From NCBI GenBank assembly GCA_023382265.1, contig JAMCPX010000032.1:1-32525 (forward strand): 32,525 nucleotides of DNA, read 5' to 3'. Of this stretch, positions 17,835-25,689 are shown piece after piece (within the stretch, counting starts at the first letter, position 1; each line of letters begins with the position of its first letter). The translations under genes were made by a program, and so were the position numbers. The notes under the pieces are model-generated. The model was not told the DNA's origin. It did not search any database and was given only the letters and a program-made list of their open reading frames with translations. The stretch comes from Deltaproteobacteria bacterium (GTDB lineage Bacteria > JAMCPX01).

Positions 17835-18899
17835 CTACTCTTTCAGTAATTCATTTACTTCTTTTAATAGCTCTTGTTCGTAATCTCTTTCCTTTATCTT
17901 GCGATCGGGCTTACCGTGCTTAAATAAAATACCGCTGCCTTTACCGCATGCTATACCGATCTCTGCTTCTTTAGCCTCTCCAGGCCCATTGACAACACAA
18001 CCCATGATAGCGATTGTTATTGGTTTTTTTACATTCGAGAGTTTGCTTTCAACAGACTTAACAAGCCCTATAACATCATACTCTGCCCTTCCACATGTTG
18101 GGCAGGATATGATCTCAACACCATACCTGTATAGATCAAGTGACCTTAAAATATCGTATCCGGCTTTTACTTCTAATACAGGATTATCCGTAAGCGATAC
18201 CCTTATTGTATCACCTATGCCTTCATATAATAATATGCCTATGCCTATTGCGGATTTTATGCTTCCCGATAAAAGTGTGCCTGCCTCTGTTACTCCCAGA
18301 TGCAGGGGATAATCGATAATGCCTGCGAGTTTTCTGTAAGCATCTATCATCATCAGGACATTACTCGATTTTACGGATACCTTAATCATTGTAAAATCGA
18401 ACTCCTCAAGTGATCTGATGTTCCTCAATGCCGATTCTACGAGTGCATCCGGCGTAGAATGATAATCATACTTTTCCAATATATCCTGAGGCAAAGAACC
18501 CGAATTAACTCCAACCCTGATGGGTACAACAAAATCCTTCGCTGCCATTACGATTTCTTTTATTCTGTCTTTGTTCCCTATGTTTCCGGGGTTAATTCTC
18601 AAGCCTTGAACGCCATTTTTTATGGATTGAATGGCAAGCCTGTAATCAAAATGTATGTCGGCAATAACAGGGATATTTACTGATGCAACGATCGTTTTTA
18701 CAGCTTTTGCAGCCTCCATATCAGGAACAGCTACCCTTACAATCCCGGCACCTGCCTCTTTAAGCTGGTTTATCTGTTTTACTGTCGAATGAATATCCCT
18801 TGTATCCGTGCTTGTCATAGATTGCACAACAACAGGGTTATTCCCTCCGATTTTTACATTCCCTATGCTTATAACCTTTGTCTTATGTTTTGTTCTCAT
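17835..18899 (-). CDS. ispG: 4-hydroxy-3-methylbut-2-en-1-yl diphosphate synthase
   Basis: Penultimate enzyme of the MEP isoprenoid pathway, converting MEcPP to HMBPP with a [4Fe-4S] cluster. 354 residues, the short bacterial form without the plant insert. The N-terminal TIM barrel starts with the Val-Gln-Ser-Met-Thr block. Cluster ligands Cys266 and Cys269 (CPTCGR), Cys301 (Met-Gly-Cys-Val-Val-Asn-Gly-Pro-Gly) and Glu308 are all present. It is the last gene of the minus-strand group begun by the Crp/Fnr gene, 32 bp after folE2. The same pathway's dxr lies at 22602 on the other strand. Confidence 0.97.
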   Translation of the reverse strand: MRTKHKTKVISIGNVKIGGNNPVVVQSMTSTDTRDIHSTVKQINQLKEAGAGIVRVAVPDMEAAKAVKTIVASVNIPVIADIHFDYRLAIQSIKNGVQGLRINPGNIGNKDRIKEIVMAAKDFVVPIRVGVNSGSLPQDILEKYDYHSTPDALVESALRNIRSLEEFDFTMIKVSVKSSNVLMMIDAYRKLAGIIDYPLHLGVTEAGTLLSGSIKSAIGIGILLYEGIGDTIRVSLTDNPVLEVKAGYDILRSLDLYRYGVEIISCPTCGRAEYDVIGLVKSVESKLSNVKKPITIAIMGCVVNGPGEAKEAEIGIACGKGSGILFKHGKPDRKIKERDYEQELLKEVNELLKE

Positions 18900-18931
18900 T
18901 GGATCGACATAACGTATTATTTAAAATTGGT

Positions 18932-19699
18932 TCACTTGTATTCAACACACGCATACACATTATGGTTATGTATGGATTCCAGATTTTCTGCTTCTACTGA
19001 GAACCATGTTATTTGTTTATTGGATTTCAGCTTATTGGCTACGTCCCTGACAATATCCTCTACAAACATCGGATGTTCATAAGCGTATTCGGTTATATAC
19101 TTTTCGTCAGCTCTTTTCAATAAAGAAAAAAGCTCGGCACTTGCCGAACCTTCTACAATCTTTACAACTTCTTCTATCCAGACTAGTCCGTTAAACCGTA
19201 AATGCACGGTAACAAAGCTTCTCTGGTTATGCGCATTGTGTTTGCTTATTTCCTTTGAACACGGGCACAGTGTAAGTACAGGTACTGTTACCTCAAGTAT
19301 GAAATCCAGGCCGTTTCCATTTTTTACACCTGTAAATCTGCAATTATATTCCATCAGGCTTTTTGCTCCGCTCATCGGCGCCTTTTTTTCTATAAAATAG
19401 GGGAATTCAATCTCAAGATGTGCTGAATGCGCATTGAATTTTCTTTGCATGTTATCAAGGATATCCGGATAGTCTTTTATGTTTATATTACCCCTATACT
19501 GATTCAGGATCTCAATAAACCTGCTCATGTGAGTTCCTTTAAACTGTTTCGGGAGATCCACGTACATATTTATACTCGCAATTGTATGTTGAACCTCATG
19601 CAACTTATCCAGTACAGTAATAGGGTATCTTATATTTTTGACTCCAACTTTATCTATGTTTATACCTCTATGATCTATTGTGTTTTGTACGTCTTTCAT
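18932..19699 (-). CDS. folE2: GTP cyclohydrolase IB (FolE2)
   Basis: Converts GTP to 7,8-dihydroneopterin triphosphate, the shared first step of folate and 7-deazaguanine synthesis. The start at 19699 gives 255 residues and overlaps the queD stop as ATGA. The longer frame to 19717 would add six residues ahead of the conserved Met-Lys-Asp-Val-Gln start. The Pro-Cys-Ser-Lys-Glu-Ile-Ser motif supplies the metal-binding Cys147. FolE2 is the zinc-independent alternative to FolE, using other metals. Coupling to queD favours a queuosine role, with possible supply to folate as well. Confidence 0.95.
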   Translation of the reverse strand: MKDVQNTIDHRGINIDKVGVKNIRYPITVLDKLHEVQHTIASINMYVDLPKQFKGTHMSRFIEILNQYRGNINIKDYPDILDNMQRKFNAHSAHLEIEFPYFIEKKAPMSGAKSLMEYNCRFTGVKNGNGLDFILEVTVPVLTLCPCSKEISKHNAHNQRSFVTVHLRFNGLVWIEEVVKIVEGSASAELFSLLKRADEKYITEYAYEHPMFVEDIVRDVANKLKSNKQITWFSVEAENLESIHNHNVYACVEYK

Positions 19700-20058
19700 T
19701 TTTTGTATATTGCCCAATTATCATCCGATTCCCAGACTTTGCTATATTTGATCCTTACATTATCCGGTAACCTTGTTTTTAGAGATTCATATATGTATTT
19801 CGCAATGTTCTCTGAAGATGGTTCAATCTCCTTGAATGCCTCCAATTCATTAAGATAGGCATGATCCATTATAGAGGCAATATCTTTAAGATATTGCTTT
19901 AATAAAACAAAATCTATTAGTATTCCATTTGTAAGATTTTCGCCGTAAACAACGATTTCAACTTTATAATTGTGTCCATGCAGCCTCTCACACTTACCCT
20001 TATATTCCCTCAGGTTGTGTGCTGATGAAATTTTTATAGAAGTGCCCATCTCATACAT
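19696..20058 (-). CDS. queD: 6-carboxytetrahydropterin synthase
   Basis: Turns dihydroneopterin triphosphate into 6-carboxy-5,6,7,8-tetrahydropterin on the way to preQ0/queuosine. The ATG at 20058 has a strong GGAGG at 20063-20067 and gives 120 residues, the family norm; the frame to 20112 would add 18 unconserved residues inside rsmG. Zinc ligands His14, His27 and His29 and the catalytic Cys23 form the Cys-x-x-x-His-Gly-His signature that marks QueD, as opposed to folate-type PTPS-III with Glu at that place. Asp-His near 66 and the Glu of the Val-Trp-Glu-Ser-Asp block complete the site. No queC or queE is in the window. Confidence 0.93.
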   Translation of the reverse strand: MYEMGTSIKISSAHNLREYKGKCERLHGHNYKVEIVVYGENLTNGILIDFVLLKQYLKDIASIMDHAYLNELEAFKEIEPSSENIAKYIYESLKTRLPDNVRIKYSKVWESDDNWAIYKK

Positions 20059-20071
20059 ACTTCCTCCAAGT

Positions 20072-20698
20072 CTATGTTTTTTTAAATAATAATATCTTAC
20101 GATATGAGCCATCAGGTAATGATGTGATTAGTTCGTCTGCCTGTTTCAAACCCGATATAGGCTCAGTATTTTCTACTTCTCTACCGCGCATGGCTATAAT
20201 CCTGCCGCCAATTTTCAAATAAGGCATTGACAGATTTATAAATTCTGACAACGAAAAAGATGCTCTTGAAATGACGACATCAAATATACCTTTCATTATA
20301 CTTTTAAAATCTTCTGCCTCTGCCCTTTGATGCAGTGATGATGCGTTTTTAATGTTAAGAATGTTAATAACATGATTTACAAAATTAACCTTTTTTAATC
20401 TTGCGTCAAGCGTGAGTAATTTTATGCTTGATTTTACAATCTTTAAGGGTAATCCAGGAAAGCCTGCACCTGTCCCTATATCAAGAACAAAATCATTATT
20501 CTTTATAAATCCAAGCGGGGTTAGCGAATCAATAAAATGTTTTATCACGATTTCCTTTTCATCATAAATGGATGTTAGATTTATCACTTTATTCCATCTA
20601 ATTAGTTCATCCGAGAATATCAAAAGGCATCTGTCAATATCAATGATACCGTTTTCTACAAGATAAGTCTTAAGTAAACTCATGTTCTCAGGTTTCAT
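20072..20698 (-). CDS. rsmG: 16S rRNA (guanine-527-N7)-methyltransferase
   Basis: SAM-dependent methyltransferase that modifies G527 of 16S rRNA (also called GidB). 208 residues. The SAM-binding motif Val-Leu-Asp-Ile-Gly-Thr-Gly-Ala-Gly-Phe-Pro-Gly is at 71-82. The upstream Trp-Asn-Lys-Val-Ile-Asn-Leu-Thr block and the later Val-Ile-Ser-Arg-Ala block are typical. It lies 40 bp after the Crp/Fnr gene and 13 bp before queD. The usual neighbours parA/parB and mnmG are not here. Confidence 0.95.
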   Translation of the reverse strand: MKPENMSLLKTYLVENGIIDIDRCLLIFSDELIRWNKVINLTSIYDEKEIVIKHFIDSLTPLGFIKNNDFVLDIGTGAGFPGLPLKIVKSSIKLLTLDARLKKVNFVNHVINILNIKNASSLHQRAEAEDFKSIMKGIFDVVISRASFSLSEFINLSMPYLKIGGRIIAMRGREVENTEPISGLKQADELITSLPDGSYRKILLFKKT

Positions 20699-20738
20699 AA
20701 AGAATAAAGTAGATGTACCTTATTTTTAATTCGATATT

Positions 20739-21419
20739 TTATTTTTCTCTTATAAAATCAGCTTCAAAATCTCTGTAGATGATCATCTTTGAAGACATAA
20801 CCTGGATATAACCCTTTCTCTGCCATGCCGATAGGATGCGTGAGACTGTTTCCCTTGTGGTTCCTATTGCGTTTGCAATATCCTGCCTTTTGATATTCTC
20901 GGACAAAACCATACTATGACCTTCTCTTTTACCATAAGATTTAATGAGTTTTACAATGTGTTTTTCAAGCCGTTCATATACATCCCTCAATGCAAGATTT
21001 TCTATTAACCCGTCAGCCTCTCTTAGTCTACGGCTCATTTCCTCAAGCAGCTTTATCCCTATTTCGGGGTTCTCTTTTACAACTTCTATAAAATTATCCC
21101 TTTTTAATACAAGAAAATCCGTATCTTCTGTGGTTATTGCACTTGCGGAACGCGGCATGCCGTCAAGAAGCGACATCTCTCCAAAGAATTGTCCATCTTT
21201 AAATACCGCCAACGTGATTTCTCTGCCGCTTAACCCAATCAGGTAGATCCTTACCTCTCCTTTTGAGATAAAATACAATGCGTCTCCCGGATCGTTTTGA
21301 TAAAACAATGTAGCATTTTTATTGACGTGCCTTTGAGTGAGATGCTGTGATAACTTAGATAACTCATTTTCAGTAAATTCTGAGAATATATCTATACATT
21401 TTATTGTTTCATTAGACAT
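20739..21419 (-). CDS. Crp/Fnr-family transcriptional regulator
   Basis: 226 residues from the ATG at 21419; the frame runs on to 21566, but those 49 extra residues are unconserved and cross a good promoter. The N-terminal cyclic-nucleotide-type domain has the Gly-Glu-Met-Ser-Leu-Leu-Asp-Gly-Met-Pro-Arg-Ser-Ala cassette (80-92), keeping the Glu81 and Arg90 positions that bind cyclic nucleotide in Crp. There is no Fnr-type cysteine cluster. The C-terminal HTH at 178-197 carries Arg-Glu-Thr-Val-Ser-Arg, with the same Arg, Glu and Arg contacts as E. coli Crp, so TGTGA-like half sites are expected. Its effector and regulon are unknown. It may co-transcribe rsmG, queD, folE2 and ispG. Confidence 0.88.
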   Translation of the reverse strand: MSNETIKCIDIFSEFTENELSKLSQHLTQRHVNKNATLFYQNDPGDALYFISKGEVRIYLIGLSGREITLAVFKDGQFFGEMSLLDGMPRSASAITTEDTDFLVLKRDNFIEVVKENPEIGIKLLEEMSRRLREADGLIENLALRDVYERLEKHIVKLIKSYGKREGHSMVLSENIKRQDIANAIGTTRETVSRILSAWQRKGYIQVMSSKMIIYRDFEADFIREK

Positions 21420-21426
21420 ATTCTTA

Positions 21427-21455
21427 CTTACACCATATAATAATACTGCTGTCAA
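21427..21455 (-). promoter_or_regulatory. Candidate promoter of the Crp/Fnr operon
   Basis: On the minus strand, TTGACA (21455-21450) and TGTAAG (21432-21427, four of six consensus bases) are separated by exactly 17 bp. Only seven bases lie between the -10 and the ATG at 21419, and no Shine-Dalgarno is present, which would make the transcript leaderless. Confidence 0.45.
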
Positions 21456-21819
21456 ATATATACCCGGCAAGCGGAGTATGGGCAGGTTATGCAGGTTTAC
21501 GGTATTAACAATCCCGGCACTGTCATTGCCATCGATGTTTTGAGAGTTGTTAATTACTCCTGTCAAGCCACCATTAGTAATGCTGTTATTTATCTAATAA
21601 TAAATCAAAACTCCTACGGCGGGTTGGGTTCGGATCAGTATTATACTTTATAAGTGGTATGCTGGATATAATAATGGGCAATCACAATAATTTGGACCAA
21701 ATAAGAGCCAGATCTTTGGTGAGCACATCTATCGGGATCCGCTGCTAAAGTAGCTGCGGATTATATGTTTAAGACAGGACAGTATTGAATATTCATTTTT
21801 TATGTGTTAGTTCTAATAT
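21456..21819. other. Divergent intergenic region between crp-like gene and uppS
   Basis: No credible gene on either strand. It holds an isolated TATAAT at 21667-21672 without a good -35, and an interrupted palindrome at 21737-21761. The upstream control region for uppS must lie here, but no full promoter is convincing. No tRNA-like fold or riboswitch motif was recognised. Confidence 0.5.
21737..21761. repeat. 25-bp interrupted palindrome upstream of uppS
   Basis: Outer arms ATCCGC (21737-21742) and GCGGAT (21756-21761), a T/T mismatch, then inner arms GCTA (21744-21747) and TAGC (21751-21754) around a 3-base centre. No T-run follows on either strand, so a terminator is unlikely. It could be an operator for a dimeric regulator or an RNA hairpin in the uppS leader. 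Confidence 0.5.
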
Positions 21820-22587
21820 ATGATGGAGTATAAGGAACTCATAAAAAAATTAAACAAAGATAATATGCCAAGGCACATTGCAATAATAATGGATGGAAAT
21901 GGCAGATGGGCCAAGAAACGCAACCTGCCTCGTATCAAAGGGCATGAACAGGGGCCAAAGGTTGTAAAACGCATTGTGGATGTTGCAGGTAATATTGGGA
22001 TAGAAGTTATCACCCTTTACGCTTTTTCAAAAGAAAACTGGAATAGGCCAAAAGAAGAAGTTCAGGGACTCATGCGGCTTCTGGAACGATATATTATAAA
22101 AGAAGGTGATAATATAATAAAAATGGGCATAAAGTTTGAGGTAATAGGGGATATAGATAGCCTTCCACAAAATCTCAAAGATCTTATCAATAGCATACGA
22201 AAGCGGAGCGAGCATAACAATAAACTTGTTCTTATATTTGCATTAAGTTACAGCGGTAGATATGAGATTCTTGAAGCAGCCAAAGCAATTGCGAGAGATG
22301 TCCATAACGGGATTTTGAATATAAATGATGTTGATGAAGCCGTGTTTAGTAATTATTTGTTGACAAAAGGCTATCCAGATCCCGATCTTCTTATAAGAAC
22401 AAGTTCAGAAAAAAGGATAAGTAATTTTATGCTATGGCAGATTGCATACACGGAACTTTATATCACAAAAACGTTATGGCCTGATTTCACAAAAGAAGAA
22501 TTTTTAAAAGCTATAATCAATTTCCAAAAAAGAGAAAGACGGTTTGGTAGGACAAGTGAACAGCTTTCCTATTTAAATAACAATTGA
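21820..22587 (+). CDS. uppS: Undecaprenyl diphosphate synthase
   Basis: Cis-prenyltransferase extending farnesyl diphosphate to the C55 carrier lipid for peptidoglycan and surface polysaccharides. 255 residues. The Ile-Met-Asp-Gly-Asn-Gly-Arg-Trp motif contains the catalytic Asp25, and the C-terminal Arg-Ile-Ser-Asn-Phe-Met-Leu-Trp-Gln block is intact. The ATG at 21820 has no clear Shine-Dalgarno; an ATG three bases later is equally possible, and the conserved region only starts at Met16. It opens the uppS-dxr-rseP-tsaB run; the cdsA gene usually found next is absent. Confidence 0.96.
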   Translation: MMEYKELIKKLNKDNMPRHIAIIMDGNGRWAKKRNLPRIKGHEQGPKVVKRIVDVAGNIGIEVITLYAFSKENWNRPKEEVQGLMRLLERYIIKEGDNIIKMGIKFEVIGDIDSLPQNLKDLINSIRKRSEHNNKLVLIFALSYSGRYEILEAAKAIARDVHNGILNINDVDEAVFSNYLLTKGYPDPDLLIRTSSEKRISNFMLWQIAYTELYITKTLWPDFTKEEFLKAIINFQKRERRFGRTSEQLSYLNNN

Positions 22588-22601
22588 CAGGTCCCGCATA
22601 G

Positions 22602-23741
22602 ATGACAGGAATATCTATCTTTGGTTCAACCGGCAGTATTGGCAGGAATGCTCTTTTGATAGCCGGAAAGTATCCGGCTCTGTTCAATGTCGTAGCTTTA
22701 TCAGCAGGGTATAACATGAGTCTATTAAAAAGACAGATAAAGGACTATTCCCCCGAATACGTTTGTGTAATAGAGGAAAGAGATGCACTTGCACTGAAAA
22801 AAGAGTTTAAACGGGTAGAGGTTTTGTGGGGACAAAAGGGGCTTCGGGAACTCTCCAATATAAAAAATACAGACATGATCATCATGGCAATTGCCGGACT
22901 TGATGCGTTAATGCCGACATATCTTGCATTGAAATCGGGCTTATCTGTTGCTCTTGCAAGTAAAGAGGTTATGGTCGCAGCGGGCAGATTAGTAAGCCGT
23001 GTAAAAGATAGCGGTAAGCTTTTAATACCGGTTGATAGTGAACACAGTGCTATTTATCAACTGATCCGGAATGAAAAATTAAATACGTTAAAGAGAATCA
23101 TTCTGACTGCTTCCGGAGGTCCATTACTCAATACGGATCAAAAAAAATTAAAGTATATAACGGTTGAAAAGGCACTGAAACATCCTAACTGGAAGATGGG
23201 TAGAAAGATCACGATAGATTCTGCTACAATGATGAATAAAGGTCTTGAAATGATTGAGGCGAGATGGCTCTTTAAGCTTAAACCTGAGCAGATCGATGTT
23301 GTAATACATCCCCAGAGCATTATTCATTCCATGGTTGAATTCGCAGATGGAGCGGTACTTGCTCATCTCGGAGTACACGATATGCGATTACCAATAGCTT
23401 ATGCTATGAACGAAAAAAAACGTATGCCTGTCGGTGTGAGTAGACTGGATTTTGCAAAGCTTGGCGCTCTTAATTTTATGCAGCCAGATCTAAAAAAATT
23501 CGGCTGCCTTAGAATAGCAACGGATGTACTCAGGGCTGATGACAGTTCAGCGATTGTTATGAATGCTGCTGATGAAGTTGCTGTTGATGCTTTTCTTAAA
23601 AGGAAAATAACTTTTACGGATATACCAAAAATTATAGAGCATGCAATAGCAAGGTACAATTATAATGGTGTGCGTTCTATTAATGACGTTATAGAAGCTG
23701 ATAGAGAAGTCAAAAAATATCTATATGAAAGGATAAAATAA
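22602..23741 (+). CDS. dxr: 1-deoxy-D-xylulose 5-phosphate reductoisomerase
   Basis: Committed step of the MEP pathway, making MEP from DXP with NADPH. 379 residues. NADPH loop GSTGSIG at 8-14; metal ligands Asp145 and Glu147; substrate residues Ser171, His194, Ser207, Asn212, Lys213 and Glu216 all in place. The MEP genes dxr and ispG in this window, with uppS just upstream, make this region a centre of isoprenoid supply. It lies 14 bp after uppS and 5 bp before rseP, consistent with an operon. Confidence 0.97.
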   Translation: MTGISIFGSTGSIGRNALLIAGKYPALFNVVALSAGYNMSLLKRQIKDYSPEYVCVIEERDALALKKEFKRVEVLWGQKGLRELSNIKNTDMIIMAIAGLDALMPTYLALKSGLSVALASKEVMVAAGRLVSRVKDSGKLLIPVDSEHSAIYQLIRNEKLNTLKRIILTASGGPLLNTDQKKLKYITVEKALKHPNWKMGRKITIDSATMMNKGLEMIEARWLFKLKPEQIDVVIHPQSIIHSMVEFADGAVLAHLGVHDMRLPIAYAMNEKKRMPVGVSRLDFAKLGALNFMQPDLKKFGCLRIATDVLRADDSSAIVMNAADEVAVDAFLKRKITFTDIPKIIEHAIARYNYNGVRSINDVIEADREVKKYLYERIK

Positions 23742-23746
23742 GATAT

Positions 23747-24832
23747 ATGGTGATAAGTATAGTAGCAGCGGTAGTCGTAATAGCCGTGCTTGTGTTGATT
23801 CATGAATTGGGACATTTTACATTTGCAAAGTTATTTAATATAAAGGTGCTTGCTTTTTCGCTTGGATTTGGACCTGTATTATTAAAAAAGAAACTGGGTG
23901 AAACTGAGTACAGGCTTTCCTTACTGCCGCTTGGCGGTTATGTAAAAATGCTTGGTGAAGATGTAGAAGAACCGGTAGAAAAGATTTCCGAATCAGACAA
24001 TGCACGTAGTTTTGTAAACCAGTCTAACTGGAAGAAATTCTTGGTTCTGTTTGCAGGTCCTTTTTCAAATTGGTTATTTGCGCTTTTAATTTTGTGGATG
24101 GTTTTTATTCACGGAATGCCATATATTCCAACAATAGTAGGCGATGTTAAAAAAAATAGTCCGGCGTATACGGCGGGCATACAAAAAGGTGACGAGATAA
24201 CAGCAATAGATCGTGTTAAAACCCGGGATTGGGAGCAGATGACAAAGATCATAAGAGGCGATAAGGCTGACAGAGAGGTCACAATAGATTTGACCCGTAA
24301 CGGTAAAACAGTTGCCGTGAAGCTTAAACCGGAACTTGAGAGCGAGAAGAATATGTTTGGTGAAAACATGAAAGTCCCTGTTATTGGTATAATGTCATCC
24401 GGTGAAGTTAGAATAAAGGCATTAAATGCGGGCAGTGCCTTTATCTCGGCAGCGAATGAAACATGGAACATAACAGCTCTTGTTGTTGTTTCACTTGAAA
24501 AACTTGTAGAGGGTAAAGTACCTGCAAAAGATCTCGGTGGACCGATACTTATAGCACAGCAGGCAGGCCGGCAGGCTAAGAAAGGTGTGGATGCGCTGCT
24601 GTTTTATGCAGCTCTCATAAGCATAAATTTTGCTTTACTAAATATCCTTCCTATCCCCGTGCTTGACGGCGGCAATATAATGTTTACTGCGATAGAAGCA
24701 GTGATAAGAAGGCCCTTGAGTAAAAAGGTAAAATTGGTAGCTCTGCAGTTTGGGTTAGTATTCATTGTACTGCTCATGGTATTTGCATTTTACAATGATA
24801 TTAACAGGATCATAGTGTCCCATCATCATTGA
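23747..24832 (+). CDS. rseP: RseP-type site-2 intramembrane metalloprotease
   Basis: Inner-membrane zinc protease that cleaves transmembrane anchors, classically anti-sigma-E RseA, and clears signal peptides. 361 residues. HELGH at 19-23 in the first membrane helix and the Asn-x-Leu-Pro-Ile-Pro-x-Leu-Asp-Gly motif at 299-308 (third ligand Asp307) form the site. One PDZ domain spans about 125-195, where E. coli RseP has two. Four hydrophobic segments are visible. No RseA or sigma factor is in the window. It ends in three histidines, an ordinary coincidence. Confidence 0.96.
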   Translation: MVISIVAAVVVIAVLVLIHELGHFTFAKLFNIKVLAFSLGFGPVLLKKKLGETEYRLSLLPLGGYVKMLGEDVEEPVEKISESDNARSFVNQSNWKKFLVLFAGPFSNWLFALLILWMVFIHGMPYIPTIVGDVKKNSPAYTAGIQKGDEITAIDRVKTRDWEQMTKIIRGDKADREVTIDLTRNGKTVAVKLKPELESEKNMFGENMKVPVIGIMSSGEVRIKALNAGSAFISAANETWNITALVVVSLEKLVEGKVPAKDLGGPILIAQQAGRQAKKGVDALLFYAALISINFALLNILPIPVLDGGNIMFTAIEAVIRRPLSKKVKLVALQFGLVFIVLLMVFAFYNDINRIIVSHHH

Positions 24833-24835
24833 AAT

Positions 24836-25501
24836 ATGATAAGACTTATTATTGATACCGCACTCGGTTATACTGGTTTTGGTGTGGCAATGGATCATGA
24901 ATTGCTTGGTTCAATAATTATAAAACAGCCGTCTACATTTACAAAGTTATCAATAGATATTATAAGCTCTCTTTTGCGGTCGGTTCAACTGGATAAGTCA
25001 TCAATTCAGGAGATTACTGTAAGCGCAGGACCTGGAACTTTTACAGGTTTAAGAACAGGCATAAGCCTGGCAAAAGGCGTTTGTATGGCACTTGGCATTC
25101 CTATTATTCCGGTCATGACACTTGATGCAATGGCAAATACGTTGAAAGAAGTGCACATGCATATAGTATGTGCTATCGATGGTAAGAACGAAAGCATATA
25201 CGTTGCAGAGTATGTTAGAGAGGATAGCACGATTAAAAGGATAACAGAAGCGGCGGCTGTACGGGTAGGTGCTAATGCATTTCAAAAGGGTTATCCTGTG
25301 GAGTTAGTCAGCGCAAATGTAGAAAGGTACAGACAAATATTTCAATTGTCTTACCCTGCAGGCATACAATGGCATGAGCTTGATGTGAATAGAATGATAC
25401 AGGCTATTAACTTTATCGCCCATAATAGACTTTACAATGTAAATCCCGTGGAAGCTGCAAGTTATACACCCATTTATTTGCGGCAGCCTGATGTAAAGTA
25501 A
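24836..25501 (+). CDS. tsaB: tRNA threonylcarbamoyladenosine biosynthesis protein TsaB
   Basis: ASKHA-fold partner of TsaD in making t6A37 in ANN-decoding tRNAs. 221 residues. The N-terminal Ile-Asp-Thr-Ala start and the Gly-Pro-Gly-Thr-Phe-Thr-Gly-Leu-Arg-Thr-Gly block (65-75) are diagnostic, and the C-terminal Ile-Tyr-Leu-Arg-Gln-Pro-Asp end is typical. It starts 3 bp after rseP. The tsaD, tsaE and rimI genes that sometimes accompany it are not in this window. Confidence 0.93.
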   Translation: MIRLIIDTALGYTGFGVAMDHELLGSIIIKQPSTFTKLSIDIISSLLRSVQLDKSSIQEITVSAGPGTFTGLRTGISLAKGVCMALGIPIIPVMTLDAMANTLKEVHMHIVCAIDGKNESIYVAEYVREDSTIKRITEAAAVRVGANAFQKGYPVELVSANVERYRQIFQLSYPAGIQWHELDVNRMIQAINFIAHNRLYNVNPVEAASYTPIYLRQPDVK

Positions 25502-25560
25502 TATCCGTAAAAGTATGAATGGGCTTTAAACAAGCTTATAATCCCCCTTTTGCTTTACAG

Positions 25561-25597
25561 ACATAAAAAACGACGGTATGAGTTTTTTATGTTTTTT
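25561..25597 (+). terminator. Terminator-like hairpin after tsaB
   Basis: A perfect 11-bp stem pairs ACATAAAAAAC (25561-25571) with GTTTTTTATGT (25582-25592) around a 10-nt loop, followed by five T. The stem is AT-rich and the loop long for a strong intrinsic terminator, but it sits between two transcription units exactly where one is expected. Confidence 0.55.
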
Positions 25598-25627
25598 AAA
25601 AGTGTTATTAAGGTTAAAACAATCTGA

Positions 25628-25656
25628 TTGACATTTAAGTCAAAATTTATTTTAAT
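25628..25656 (+). promoter_or_regulatory. TetR gene promoter with overlapping operator
   Basis: TTGACA (25628-25633), 17 bp, TTTAAT (25651-25656): a near-consensus promoter. The -35 box is one arm of an inverted repeat, TTGAC (25628-25632) and GTCAA (25639-25643). A TetR dimer bound there would block RNA polymerase, suggesting autoregulation and control of the downstream dehydrogenases. Confidence 0.65.
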
Positions 25657-25689
25657 AATCTTAATTTAATAATTCTGAAAGGTAGAACA

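Noticed and set aside
19717-20112. Longer starts for folE2 (19717) and queD (20112)
   Set aside because: The shorter starts have an ATGA overlap or a GGAGG site and match conserved N termini.
21420-21566. 49-residue N-terminal extension of the Crp/Fnr protein
   Set aside because: It is unconserved in the family and covers a TTGACA-17-TGTAAG promoter.
21601-21660. tRNA-like T-arm sequence (GGGTTCGGATC)
   Set aside because: No acceptor, D or anticodon arms can be folded around it.
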